Below are positions 36,411 through 46,059 of a stretch of 59,529 nucleotides of DNA, piece by piece. The position numbers were made by a program, and so were the translations under genes. Under the pieces are notes generated by a model. That model saw nothing but the letters and a program-made list of their open reading frames with translations, did no database searches and was not told where the DNA came from. The number at the start of each line of letters is the position of its first letter. Within the stretch, counting starts at the first letter, position 1. Origin of the DNA: Planctomycetota bacterium (GTDB lineage: Bacteria; Planctomycetota; Planctomycetia; Pirellulales; PLA5); assembly GCA_003576845.1 (NCBI GenBank), contig QEVJ01000064.1, positions 1-59,529 on the forward strand, read 5' to 3'.

Positions 36411-38495
36411 TCAATTCCCCCAAGCCCACCGCAACAGATTCCGCGCGTCGACGTACCGCGCGTCGTTCGACGTGCTGCCCAAGATCACGGCGATCAGCTC
36501 GCGGTCGCCGCGGCGGGCGAAGGCGACCAGGCACGCTCCCGCCGCCATCGTCGTGCCCGTCTTCACGCCGCCGTAGCCTTCGATCGAGAGCAACCGGTTC
36601 GTGTTTCGCCAGACGACGTTGCGGCGATAACCCGAGGCGTGCGTCACGGTACAGCCGCGCTGATAGGTCGTGACGTAATCGCGAAACCGCGGCACGGCCA
36701 GGGCCGCATGCGCGAGCCGCACCAAATCCCCAGCGCTCGACCGATGCCCTTCCGCGGTCAAGCCGTGTGGATTCTCGAAGTGCGAGTGTGTCATGCCGAG
36801 CGCGGCAGCCTCGCGGTTCATTTCCGCAACGAAGCGAGCGACCGCGTCGATCGGTTTGTCGTTTGTGTCGCCACTTGCACCACCGGTCTTATTGTCGCGA
36901 TCCGGCGGCGCAAGCCGATCGCCGAAGTGCTCTGCCAGGGCGACGGCCGCGTCGTTTCCGCTCGGCAACATCAAGCCATATATCAGCTCGCGAACCGGCA
37001 ACGATTCGCCCGCGCGAATGTCGGCCGTGGAACCCGGCGTTTCGTCGGCCCGCTGCGAGAACGTCACGGTCTCGTCGAGCACGCTCGCATTGGCGGCAGC
37101 CAGTTTGAGCACGATGTAGGCGGTCATGATCTTGGTCGTGCTGGCGATGTCCCGCGGCTTTTCGTCGTCCGCGCCCCACAGCACCTTGCCCGAAGCTGCG
37201 TCGCCAATCGCCCACGCCGCGGCGGTCACAAGTGGCGGACCGTCGAGCGCCGTTTCCGCGATCCGCTTGCGTCTAGCCGCGTTTACGACCTCGGGATCGG
37301 GCACAGGCGCATCGCCGGTCGCAATCGGGCCGAGCGCCGACCAGGTCTTCTCATCGACCACGCCCGTCGCCGCGCGTTCATGCTTCCTTTGCAGTGCGAG
37401 CACCGCCGCCTCCGTCGCCGGGCCGAACTCGCCGTCGATCGCCAACTCCGGCGAGGGCGACAGCCGCGCGTTGAGTGTCCGCTGCAAGTCGGCGACCAGC
37501 GGGCCGCTCGCCCCGCGCTTGAGCGCCGCGTCGCCGGCCGCCGGACCGCGCTCGTGGTTCGCCGACTCCGGGTTGAAGTAGTCGTAAGCCGCGCGGGCAA
37601 TCTTCGCCCCCAGCACCTTCGCCGCGTTGTCGTCGGTCCACCGCTGGTCGGAATTCTCCGCGGTGAGCACGCAGATCGCAATCGGCCCTGCCCGCGACTC
37701 AATGACTCCGGCATCCGTGCGAATCGCGCTCACCGCCCCGGTCTTGTGGGCAACCTTCACGCCGTCGGGCAGCAGCGCGGGCAGCATCGTCCGATCGTCG
37801 CAAGCCCGCAAGTGATCCAGCATCGCTTCGCAAGCGGCCGCCGATACGACCTGCTTCCCGTGAATCTTCGCCAGCAGACCAACCATCTCATTGGACGTCG
37901 TGCTGCCCAGCCCGAACTTCTTGCTCCGCTCGGGAAACGCGCTCGTCTCGCGGCGAAACACCTTGGCGTGAATCTTCGTGTTCGGAAACCCGAGCTTCTC
38001 CATCGAATCGGCCGTCGACTTGAGGCCGATCTGGTCGAGTACCAGGTTCGTCGCCGTGTTGTCGCTATAGACCATCATCAGCCGCACCGCATCCCGCAGC
38101 GACAGCGACATCCCGGCGGAAAAATGCGGCGTCAAAATACCCGAACCGGGCACTTTATCGTTCTCGGCAAGCGTGATCGACTTCGCCAGATCGACTTTCT
38201 TTTCCTCCGCCTGGCGATAGGTTTCGACCATCACGGCCAGCTTGATAAGACTCGCCGTCGGCATCGGCTCGTCGCCGCGATAGGCGAACGCGGCGTCCTT
38301 GTCGTCGCGCGATAGATGCTTGATCGCGACCGCGACGGTGCCCTTATGCCCCTTGATGAGCGGCTCGATGCGTTCGGCGAGCGACTGGGCATGCACCGCC
38401 TGACTCAAGACGATCCAGCAAATCACCGCCGCAAAAGCACGAACGACCGCGCCATTCCGCCCGCGGATTCTTCCGAGAAACAAACCTTCGGCCAT
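36411..38495 (-). CDS. Class A beta-lactamase-like / peptidoglycan-binding / S11 D,D-carboxypeptidase fusion
   Basis: I choose the ATG at 38495 (GGAG seven bases upstream); it starts a signal peptide (VVRAFAAVICWIVLSQAVHA). The longer frame adds 29 unlikely residues. Of 694 residues, about 35-305 resemble class A beta-lactamase: nucleophile TASLIK (near 82), SDN (near 144), a RRETS segment where the omega-loop Glu would lie, and HKTG (near 250). A peptidoglycan-binding domain follows (about 320-390, LQRTLNARL, DGEFGPATEAAVLALQ). Then comes a D-alanyl-D-alanine carboxypeptidase of the DacA/S11 type: STTKIM (near 452), SGN (near 512), KTGTT (near 643). It acts in the periplasm on cell-wall muropeptides. 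Antibiotic hydrolysis by the first domain is possible but unproven. Confidence 0.85.
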   Translation of the reverse strand: MAEGLFLGRIRGRNGAVVRAFAAVICWIVLSQAVHAQSLAERIEPLIKGHKGTVAVAIKHLSRDDKDAAFAYRGDEPMPTASLIKLAVMVETYRQAEEKKVDLAKSITLAENDKVPGSGILTPHFSAGMSLSLRDAVRLMMVYSDNTATNLVLDQIGLKSTADSMEKLGFPNTKIHAKVFRRETSAFPERSKKFGLGSTTSNEMVGLLAKIHGKQVVSAAACEAMLDHLRACDDRTMLPALLPDGVKVAHKTGAVSAIRTDAGVIESRAGPIAICVLTAENSDQRWTDDNAAKVLGAKIARAAYDYFNPESANHERGPAAGDAALKRGASGPLVADLQRTLNARLSPSPELAIDGEFGPATEAAVLALQRKHERAATGVVDEKTWSALGPIATGDAPVPDPEVVNAARRKRIAETALDGPPLVTAAAWAIGDAASGKVLWGADDEKPRDIASTTKIMTAYIVLKLAAANASVLDETVTFSQRADETPGSTADIRAGESLPVRELIYGLMLPSGNDAAVALAEHFGDRLAPPDRDNKTGGASGDTNDKPIDAVARFVAEMNREAAALGMTHSHFENPHGLTAEGHRSSAGDLVRLAHAALAVPRFRDYVTTYQRGCTVTHASGYRRNVVWRNTNRLLSIEGYGGVKTGTTMAAGACLVAFARRGDRELIAVILGSTSNDARYVDARNLLRWAWGN

Positions 38496-38661
38496 AGCAT
38501 CGCTCCGTAACGTGGACGCGCCGTCAAAATGATACGGTGGGTCATCCTGGAAGGGTCGGTCAATCGAAGTGAGGCCCACCAACCGCGACGAAACACGTGG
38601 CGCTGCCGGCGCGTCTTACACCGTTCGGCCCATCCGGCACGCGTGCAACCGTCGCCCTGCG

Positions 38662-40125
38662 CTAAGATACTTCGCCCGAGCCGCGCGCATAAGCGAGAAA
38701 CGCCGCGGCAACCAAAGTCGCCACGACGCCGAACGTGGTCGGATACGCCGGCAGGCCCAAATCGCGCGCCAGCTCGACCGTTCCGCCCACGAGCGGCGAC
38801 CCGATGAGCGTCCCCACGTCCATCGACGCCAGCATCAGCGTCGTGGCCAGCCCGCGGTGCCGGTCGGGAAACGCCATCGCCCCGCCCGCCATCAGCGTCG
38901 GAAACAACAACGCGTGCGAGAACCCGGCCAACACGGCCGGCAACGCCAGCATTGCCTCGCGATCCACCGCCAGATACGACAGCGCGCTCGCCGCCCCGAG
39001 CGCCAAGCCCGTGAGGATCACCGGGCGAATGCCGAAGTCGGCCGACATCCGCCGCGTCGCGAGCCGGGCAATGAACGCCGTTGGCGTGTAGACGAAGAAG
39101 AACAATTGCATTTCGCCGATGCCCAGGTCGTGCGTGTACGCCCGCAGAAACGTCGACGGGAGCGTGATGAGCACACCCATCGCAAAGCCCACGGCGAGTA
39201 GCGCCCCGGGATGATAGCGTCGCAACAGCCAGAACGTCGGCGGGCGGCGGCGCGGCTCGGGCGCAGCGGACCCGCGCGTCGCCCAGGCCGCGGCGACGAG
39301 CGCGAACATGCCCAGCCCCGCCGACAGAAAGAACATGTTGTGCATCGCCACGGTCCGCTCGGCGAGCGAAGCCGCGACCAGGTCGCCCGCCAGCCAATCG
39401 CCGAGCGCCGGTCCGATCGCCATGCCCAAGAAGCCCGACGTGCCGAGCGTGCCCAGCACTTCGGCCATCCGCGGCACGGGAATCGTGTGCGAAATGAACG
39501 TGATCGACGAACCGAACACGCCGGCCACCGCGATGCAGTACAGGATGCGGAGCACGTACACGGTCGGCGTGTCGATCGTAGTGACCCACACGTGCGCGGC
39601 GACGACGGCGGCGAACAACGCTTGCGACGCCAGCCACACCCGCCGCGGACCGAGTCGGTCGATGCCGGCCCCAAGCCACCACCGCATCGCCAGGCTGCCC
39701 GTCATTCCCACGCCGACGATCCACCCGAGCTTCTTCTCGCCGCCGCCGAACAAATGAACGAAATCGGCATAGCGGTACAAGATCGCCGCCGCGGCGGTCA
39801 GCGCCGCGTTCGACAGATAACAGAGCCAGAATGTCTTGCCGTATGCCGACGGCTCGGCAAGCGCGGGCGGAGCTTCGATCGCTCGCGGCGACGCGAACGG
39901 ATTTGCGGCGGCTAATTCGGCCGGCGCGATCTCGGCGGGAGGAACTTCGGTGGCGACGGATTCGAGGCGGCGGATCATCGAGACGGCGGAAGCGGCGGGC
40001 GGCACGACCGGCGCGATTTCGAGCGGCGGGGCGAACGGGGCGGGTGATGCGGCTATTATAGCGCCCGCCGCCGAATCACCGAGTCCGATTGCGCCATTTT
40101 CGCCCCTGCCAGCAGTTCCCACCAC
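38662..40125 (-). CDS. Major facilitator superfamily transporter
   Basis: This 487-residue membrane protein has about 12 hydrophobic helices from residue 97 onward (FWLCYLSNAALTAAAAILYR, GWIVGVGMTGSLAMRWWLGA and so on). The MFS loop 2-3 motif appears as GAGIDRLGPRRVWL, and loop 8-9 as RRMSADFGIRP. The GTG at 40125 is supported by GGAGGA five bases upstream, so the Pro/Ala-rich 95-residue cytoplasmic N-terminus appears genuine. It is unusual for this family. Substrate unknown. It lies upstream of the carboxypeptidase fusion on the same strand (167-bp gap) and divergent from the glycosyltransferase gene. Confidence 0.85.
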   Translation of the reverse strand: MVGTAGRGENGAIGLGDSAAGAIIAASPAPFAPPLEIAPVVPPAASAVSMIRRLESVATEVPPAEIAPAELAAANPFASPRAIEAPPALAEPSAYGKTFWLCYLSNAALTAAAAILYRYADFVHLFGGGEKKLGWIVGVGMTGSLAMRWWLGAGIDRLGPRRVWLASQALFAAVVAAHVWVTTIDTPTVYVLRILYCIAVAGVFGSSITFISHTIPVPRMAEVLGTLGTSGFLGMAIGPALGDWLAGDLVAASLAERTVAMHNMFFLSAGLGMFALVAAAWATRGSAAPEPRRRPPTFWLLRRYHPGALLAVGFAMGVLITLPSTFLRAYTHDLGIGEMQLFFFVYTPTAFIARLATRRMSADFGIRPVILTGLALGAASALSYLAVDREAMLALPAVLAGFSHALLFPTLMAGGAMAFPDRHRGLATTLMLASMDVGTLIGSPLVGGTVELARDLGLPAYPTTFGVVATLVAAAFLAYARGSGEVS

Positions 40126-40334
40126 AAATCTCCTCCATTCGAGGGACCGTCTCCGGCTCTCGGCCTCGCCGCGATATAAGGTAGAATCGCATGGCCCCGC
40201 TCGTAGGCGTCCGATCCGACTACGCGACTAGGACAAATCCGCGGCGGCAAAGGTTCGAGCGCTTGACAGTGGTGTGGCCCGAGTGGCTTGCCCACCGTGA
40301 GTGTCGCGCGGAACACGAAGGCGAGAGAAAAGCG

Positions 40335-41144
40335 ATGGGAGCAACCATCTTGCACGACGATCTGATCCTTCCCGCCGTGAACGCTTTCGCGGAGGATTCC
40401 CGCAGGACCGGCGGCACGGTCGTGACGCTCGCCACGTACAACGAAATGGAGAACCTGCCGCGGCTGGTCGACGAAATCTTCGCCGCCGTGCCCGACGCCG
40501 ATCTGCTCGTGATCGACGACAACTCGCCCGACGGAACGGGCCGCTGGTGCGATGAACGGGCCGCCGCCGATCCCCGCGTGCATTGCGTGCATCGCTCCGG
40601 CAAGCTCGGCCTCGGCACCGCAACGATCGCCGCGATGCAATACGCCATCGACCACGACTACGATGCGATGGTCAACCTCGACGCCGACTTCAGCCATCCG
40701 CCGCGATACCTGCCGCAGCTCCTCGCCGGCCTTGCCGAGAAAAGCGAGCGCGGCGAGTGGAAATACGACGTGATGATCGGCTCGCGCTACGTGCCGGGCG
40801 GCAAGATCGAAGGCTGGCCGCTCAAGCGACACGTGATGAGCCGCTGCGTGAACCTGTACGCCCGCTGCATGCTCGGCCTCGGCCCGCGCGATTGCAGCGG
40901 CGCCTTCCGTGCCTACCGCGTCGATTTGCTACGCAAGCTCGATTTCGCTGCCATTCGCTCCCGCGGCTACTCGTTCCAGGAAGAGATCCTTTGGCGACTC
41001 AAGAAGCTCGGCGCCCGCTTCGGCGAAGTGCCGATCGCGTTCGTCGAGCGGCAGTACGGCCAGTCGAAGATCAACTCAAAGGAAGCCTACGCGGCGCTCG
41101 GCATTCTCTTTCGGCTGGGCCTGAAGAACTACTTGGGTTTATAG
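40335..41144 (+). CDS. Polyprenol monophosphomannose synthase-like glycosyltransferase (GT2)
   Basis: This 269-residue protein is homologous to dolichol/polyprenol-phosphate mannosyltransferase, which moves a sugar from a nucleotide donor to a lipid-phosphate carrier at the inner membrane. Motifs: TLATYNEMENLPRL (about 30-43), VIDDNSPDGTG (about 59-69), GLGTATIAAMQYA (about 88-100), the catalytic D-x-D in NLDADFSHPP (about 112-121), and DCSGAFRAYRVDLL (about 188-201). There is no C-terminal transmembrane domain, as in the short soluble class. I chose the ATG at 40335 because upstream codons are not conserved-looking; Shine-Dalgarno support is weak. The next gene, an ArsR regulator, begins 16 bases downstream. 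Confidence 0.88.
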   Translation: MGATILHDDLILPAVNAFAEDSRRTGGTVVTLATYNEMENLPRLVDEIFAAVPDADLLVIDDNSPDGTGRWCDERAAADPRVHCVHRSGKLGLGTATIAAMQYAIDHDYDAMVNLDADFSHPPRYLPQLLAGLAEKSERGEWKYDVMIGSRYVPGGKIEGWPLKRHVMSRCVNLYARCMLGLGPRDCSGAFRAYRVDLLRKLDFAAIRSRGYSFQEEILWRLKKLGARFGEVPIAFVERQYGQSKINSKEAYAALGILFRLGLKNYLGL

Positions 41145-41160
41145 CCTCCGTTGTCCGCTC

Positions 41161-41478
41161 ATGTCCGACGACCTCAATCCCGACGAATGCTCCCGGCGGC
41201 TCAAGGCGCTGGCCGATCCGGAGCGGCTGCGGATCGTGCAGTGCTTGCAGCAGGGCGAGATGAGCGTCGGCGACGTGGCGCTCGCGCTCGATGCGGAAAT
41301 CGCCAACGTCTCGCATCACCTGGGCGTGCTCAGAAACGCAAAGCTTGTCGTCGATCGCCGCGAGGGGAAGTACATCTACTATTCGCTGCACCCCGACGTC
41401 TTCCGCCCGGGCACGAAGGCCAAGAAGCCAGCCGTGCTCGACCTCGGCTGTTGCAAGCTGGAACTCGCCCGGCCGTAA
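41161..41478 (+). CDS. ArsR/SmtB-family winged-helix regulator
   Basis: This 105-residue protein has the ArsR fold: RLKALADPERLRIVQCLQQG (about 13-32), recognition helix ANVSHHLGVLRNAKLV (about 48-63), and the wing RREGKYIYYSL. The alpha-3 ELCVCDL metal site of classical ArsR is absent (MSVGDVA). A C-terminal LDLGCCKLEL contains a vicinal Cys pair that could bind metal or sense redox. It lies 16 bases after the glycosyltransferase gene and is probably co-transcribed. Its target is unknown. Confidence 0.88.
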   Translation: MSDDLNPDECSRRLKALADPERLRIVQCLQQGEMSVGDVALALDAEIANVSHHLGVLRNAKLVVDRREGKYIYYSLHPDVFRPGTKAKKPAVLDLGCCKLELARP

Positions 41479-41703
41479 GGCGGCGTCAATATGAGGAATC
41501 GGGGTCGCACGTTGCCGTTCGGCAACACTGCGTTCCCCAGCCGCGCCGATTCGCCACGCACGCGCTGCGGCAGCGTCCGGTCGTAACGGTCGCGCTACGG
41601 CTTTTCGGCCGATTCGCGCCTCGCCCGCTGCGGGAACATTCTTTGCACCTTGCCCGACGACGGCCGGTTCTCTTCCCGGCCGTTCCTCTCGGAGCAGGCG
41701 CGC

Positions 41704-44700
41704 ATGGCAGGCCCCAACTGGTTCGGCAGCGGTCCACAAGACGATCGCCGCTCGGCTCATCGCCGCGGCAAGCACAAGCGCCGGCCGGCGATCGAGAATC
41801 TCGAAATGCGCCTCGTCGCCGCCGCCGACTGGCACAACGCGGCGCTGCCGTTCGACGTAACCGGCGACCAGATCGTCACCGCGCTCGACGCGACGGCCCT
41901 CCGCAACTTCCTGCAACACGCCGCGTATACCCCGCTCGCGCCCCAACTGCCGCCGTGCGATCCCGTCCAACCCTTCGATGTCAACAACGACCTGCTCGTC
42001 ACGTCGGCCGACCTGCAATTGATCGAAGACTATCTCGCGGGCCAGATCGTACACATTCCGTCGCCAAGCGACGCGATCTCCGGCGGCGGCGCCACGTTCG
42101 TCCTCTCGTCGATGCTCGGTCCGCAACCCGCCGCGCCCGCCCAAAGCGGTTCGTCGCTCACCGTCTCGGTAAACGACGTGCCGGCGGCGGTGACCGAAAG
42201 CATCAACACCCACAACCTCGACCGCGCAATTCAAGCCGGCCTCGCGCATCTGACCAACATTCTCGACCGCGACAACGGCAACATCCCGTTCTTCACCGCC
42301 TGGGCGCTCACGCAGGCCCAAGCCCAAGCCTACGGCGATCCGTCGACGAACCGCGGCGCGACGGCCCACTTGGCGTTCGATCGCCACTTCGTGTCGAACG
42401 TCGCGGGCAAGACGCTCTATGCGCTGCTCGTCGGCGCGCAAGCGACGGGCCAGGCCGTGCCCGCCGAAGCGTATCAGGCCCTCAAGACGTTCGTCGTCAA
42501 ATCGCTGCACAAACCAAGGAACTTGAATTGGGCCGACACGACGCCCGCCAACCAGATGGTCACCGGCATTCCCGCCGACCCGGCCGCCTACGGCTCGCAA
42601 CAGTTCGACGTGAACTTTCTGTTCAACATGGGCGCGGGGTTGCGCGGCTCGATGGGCCTCGCCGCGCTCGGTCCCGATCCGTTCGCCACGATTCCCGGCT
42701 ACACGTGGTCTGCGCGGCACGTTTTCGAGCAGTCGGTCGACAACATCCGCCGCTATTACGTCTATCAAAAGACGCTCGGCGGCACGCGAGTCTACAACTG
42801 GGAGCAGTTCCGCTATCAGCTTGCCCTTCGCGGCGGCGACGTGAACACCGGCAACCTCTCGACCGAACTCAAGTCGAGCTGGACCGGACTGTGGTCCAAC
42901 TGGGTCGATCCGTTCTTGATCTCCGATCTCGTCGACTATTACCAGGCCACCGGACATCAGGCGTCACTCGAACTCGCCAAGGAACTCCGCGACCGCACGT
43001 TCTATCAGCGTTTCCCGCTCACCGCGCCGAACCTGAGCGGCTTCACGCACCTGTACGAGGTCGTGGGCGAGATGAACGCCTACAGCCGACTCGCCCTCGT
43101 GCTCGGCGACGCCGACATGATGAACCGCGTCCGCGTGCGGTACGAAGTGCTGCGGCAAAGCGCGTTCGGCGACAGCGGTTGGGTTCCCGAATGGCTCGGC
43201 AAGAGCAGCGACGTCGGCCAGGCGAGCAATACGGCGGAACTCGTCGAAACGGCGCTCAACTTCGCCCAATTCGGCTGGACGCAGTACTATCAGGACGTCG
43301 AACGCTTTACCCGCGGCCATCTGCTGCCGGCACAGCTTCTCGACACGAGCTTCGTCGTCGACAACCAGAACGCGACGAGCGACGGCCAGCGCGACATTGC
43401 GAACCGGATCCGCGGCGCCTTCGGTTTCGCCGCGCCCTACGGCCACGTCGCGACGAAGAACCCATACTACACCGGTGGATACTTTACCGACATCACCGCG
43501 AGTGCCGTGGCGACGCTCGCCGAAGTGAAGCGGGCGGCCTATGCCTATCGCAACGGCGTCCACGAGGTCAACTTGCTGTTCGACGTCGACAACTCGCAAA
43601 TCAAAGTCGTCAGTCCCTACCCCGCCGGCGCGAAGTTGACGATCACGACGAGAACTGCGGGCGATGTGCGCGTCCGCTTGCCCGCGTGGGCCGACAAAAA
43701 CGCCGCGGCCGTGAGCCTGTACCAGCAGGGAATCACGTATGAACTGAGCGGCGACGTGCTGCTCGTCCATCCAAAGGCAATCGGCGCGTCGTTCTACGTC
43801 GCCCTGCCGCTCGTCGAAACGCGCACGAGCAAGACGATCAACGGCCGCGATATCACGACGCTCTGGCGCGGCAACAGCATTGCGGCCATGTCGGGGTTGG
43901 CGACGCCGATGCCGTTCTTCCCGGAAATCCCGCCGCCGCCCGTACCGCAACCTGCCGAAACCCCGCCCATCGAAGCGACGAACCTCGCGGCCACGTCCGA
44001 CGCATCCGGCCGGATTCTCATCCAGTGGCAAGCCGGCACGCAGTTGCCCGCCGCGTATCTCGTGACGATCGCCGAAGGCGCCACCGTGGGCGCCGCGAGC
44101 ACGAATAGCATCGACGTGGGCCTCAACAAGTTCTACGTCGCCACCGGACTCAAAGCGAACACGGCATACACCGTCCGCGTCAGCGCGAAGAGTGCCCAAG
44201 GCCAAATCACGACAGGGATAACCACGACCGCCAGGACGCTCGCCGCGGAAAAGGTGAACACCTACAGTCTCGACACCGCGCTCGCCGCCGGCTTGCAGCA
44301 CCTGGCGTCGATTCAAGACGCAGGCAATAACAACCTGCCCTTCTTCACCGTCTGGGCGCTCACGCAATCGCAGGCCCAGAGCTACGGCGATTCCGCGGCC
44401 GGCCGTGGACCGACCGCCCACATGGCGTTCGATCGCCACTTCGTCTCGAACGTCGCCGGTCGCGCGCTCTATGCCCTGCTGCTGGGATCGCAAACGCTCG
44501 GCGTTAGCGTCCCGACGGCGGTTTACGACAACTTCAAGCGGGCCGTGCTCAAGTCGCTCCACAAACCGCGTAACGGCAATTGGAACGATCCCAACCCGGC
44601 GAACCAAATGGTCACGGGCCTGGCCGCCGATCCGCGCGGCTACGGTGCGCTCCAGTTCGATTTCAATCTCTTGTTCAACGTCGGCGCCGGCATGTGGGGC

Positions 44701-45990
44701 GCGCTCGGTCTCGGGTCGCTCGACCCCAACCAGCTCAACGCGCTCGCCGGCTACACCTGGTCCGGCCGCCACGTCTTCGAGCAGTCGGTCGACAACTTCC
44801 GCCGCTACTACGTTTACAACGGCACGCTCGGCGGCTCGCGCGTCTACGACTGGGAAAAGTTCCGCTATCAACTGGGCCTCACCGGCGGCAACTCGATCGG
44901 CAACTCGATCGGCGAAGAGACGGTCGCCAACTGGTCGACGCTCTGGAAAAACTGGGCCGACCCGTTTCTCGTGTACTCACTCGTCAAGTATTACGAGGTC
45001 GTCCGCCACGAACCGACGCTCGAACTGGCCAAGGAGCTTCGCGACCTGTCGTTCTATCGCCGCTTTCCCACGACGGCTGGCGGCGTGCCGTGGAGCAGCT
45101 TTACCCACATGCACGAAGTGCTGGGCGAAATGGCCGCGTACAGCCGGCTGGCCCTCGTCCTCGACGACGCCGACATGATGAACCGCGTCCGCGTCCGCTA
45201 CGAAGCGCTCCGCGACAAGGGTTTTTCCGCATCGGGCTGGGTGCCGGAAACCTACGGCCGCAACAGCGACGTCGGCGAAGCGAACAACACCGGCTTCCTG
45301 ATCGAAACGGCCGTCAATTTCGCCGAGTTCGGCTGGACGCAATACTACGAAGACGCCGAACGCTTCACCCGCGGAAATCTACTGCCGTCGCAATTGCTCG
45401 ACACGAGCATCGTCGTGCCGAACGCGAACCCGGCGAACGACGGCCAGCGCGACATCCAGAACCGCGTCCGCGGCGCGTTCGGCTTCGCCGCGCCGTACGG
45501 CCACGTCGCGACCAAGAACCCGTACTACACCGGCGGGTACTTCGCCGATATTACGAGCGGCGCAGTCGTTACGCTGTCGGAAGTGAAAAAGGCCGCCTAC
45601 GCATTCCGATCCGGCATGCACCAGATCAACCTGCTGTTCGACGCCGACAACGACAAGATCAAGGTGACCAGTCCGTATCCCAACGGCGACAAGCTGATCG
45701 TTGCCCCCAAAGTAGCCGGCGATGTCCGCATTCGCCTGCCGAGTTGGGCCGATCGCGCCGCCGTTGCCGCCAGCCTTACCCAGCACGGTCTCGCCCACGT
45801 GATCGAAGGCGATTTCGTCCGCGTCGTCGCGCCGCCGGTCAACCGGTCGTTCTACGTCGCCATGCCGCTCGCCTCGCAGCAACAGAACACGGTCGTCAAC
45901 GGCCGCGCCCTCGCCATCCAATGGCGCGGCGACAGCGTGGCCGCCATGAGCCGCATGGGCACGCCGATGCCGTTCTTTCCGGCGGTGTAA
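41704..45990 (+). CDS. Large exported protein with two copies of a GH127-like module and a dockerin-like N-terminus
   Basis: The ATG at 41704 has GGAG nine bases upstream; a TTG at 41650 would add 18 residues. Of 1,428 residues, the first 45 are basic and contain AIENLEMRLVAA, resembling the LEPR-xLL box. A dockerin-like pair follows (FDVTGDQIVTALDATALRNF, FDVNNDLLVTSADLQLIEDY, about 45-120). Module A (about 162-740) and module B (about 850-1428) are close copies, each with LAFDRHFVSNVAG or MAFDRHFVSNVAG, YTWS(A/G)RHVFEQSVDN(I/F)RRYY, ERFTRG(H/N)LLP and ATKNPYYTGGYF. They are separated by a fibronectin III domain (about 755-845). The helical barrel plus terminal beta-sandwich (VRVRLPAWAD) recalls GH127/DUF1680 enzymes, but the family call is tentative. 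Probably degrades or binds a surface glycan. Confidence 0.75.
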   Translation: MAGPNWFGSGPQDDRRSAHRRGKHKRRPAIENLEMRLVAAADWHNAALPFDVTGDQIVTALDATALRNFLQHAAYTPLAPQLPPCDPVQPFDVNNDLLVTSADLQLIEDYLAGQIVHIPSPSDAISGGGATFVLSSMLGPQPAAPAQSGSSLTVSVNDVPAAVTESINTHNLDRAIQAGLAHLTNILDRDNGNIPFFTAWALTQAQAQAYGDPSTNRGATAHLAFDRHFVSNVAGKTLYALLVGAQATGQAVPAEAYQALKTFVVKSLHKPRNLNWADTTPANQMVTGIPADPAAYGSQQFDVNFLFNMGAGLRGSMGLAALGPDPFATIPGYTWSARHVFEQSVDNIRRYYVYQKTLGGTRVYNWEQFRYQLALRGGDVNTGNLSTELKSSWTGLWSNWVDPFLISDLVDYYQATGHQASLELAKELRDRTFYQRFPLTAPNLSGFTHLYEVVGEMNAYSRLALVLGDADMMNRVRVRYEVLRQSAFGDSGWVPEWLGKSSDVGQASNTAELVETALNFAQFGWTQYYQDVERFTRGHLLPAQLLDTSFVVDNQNATSDGQRDIANRIRGAFGFAAPYGHVATKNPYYTGGYFTDITASAVATLAEVKRAAYAYRNGVHEVNLLFDVDNSQIKVVSPYPAGAKLTITTRTAGDVRVRLPAWADKNAAAVSLYQQGITYELSGDVLLVHPKAIGASFYVALPLVETRTSKTINGRDITTLWRGNSIAAMSGLATPMPFFPEIPPPPVPQPAETPPIEATNLAATSDASGRILIQWQAGTQLPAAYLVTIAEGATVGAASTNSIDVGLNKFYVATGLKANTAYTVRVSAKSAQGQITTGITTTARTLAAEKVNTYSLDTALAAGLQHLASIQDAGNNNLPFFTVWALTQSQAQSYGDSAAGRGPTAHMAFDRHFVSNVAGRALYALLLGSQTLGVSVPTAVYDNFKRAVLKSLHKPRNGNWNDPNPANQMVTGLAADPRGYGALQFDFNLLFNVGAGMWGALGLGSLDPNQLNALAGYTWSGRHVFEQSVDNFRRYYVYNGTLGGSRVYDWEKFRYQLGLTGGNSIGNSIGEETVANWSTLWKNWADPFLVYSLVKYYEVVRHEPTLELAKELRDLSFYRRFPTTAGGVPWSSFTHMHEVLGEMAAYSRLALVLDDADMMNRVRVRYEALRDKGFSASGWVPETYGRNSDVGEANNTGFLIETAVNFAEFGWTQYYEDAERFTRGNLLPSQLLDTSIVVPNANPANDGQRDIQNRVRGAFGFAAPYGHVATKNPYYTGGYFADITSGAVVTLSEVKKAAYAFRSGMHQINLLFDADNDKIKVTSPYPNGDKLIVAPKVAGDVRIRLPSWADRAAVAASLTQHGLAHVIEGDFVRVVAPPVNRSFYVAMPLASQQQNTVVNGRALAIQWRGDSVAAMSRMGTPMPFFPAV

Positions 45991-46059
45991 CGTAACCCGC
46001 CGCACTAGGCGGTCCGCCGCAACAAGAAACCTCGCTGCCGAGGGCCGTCGATTCGCCGG

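Noticed and set aside
42964-44871. 635-codon minus-strand open frame opposite the duplicated-module protein
   Set aside because: Antisense shadow; its internal repetition merely reflects the duplicated modules on the other strand.
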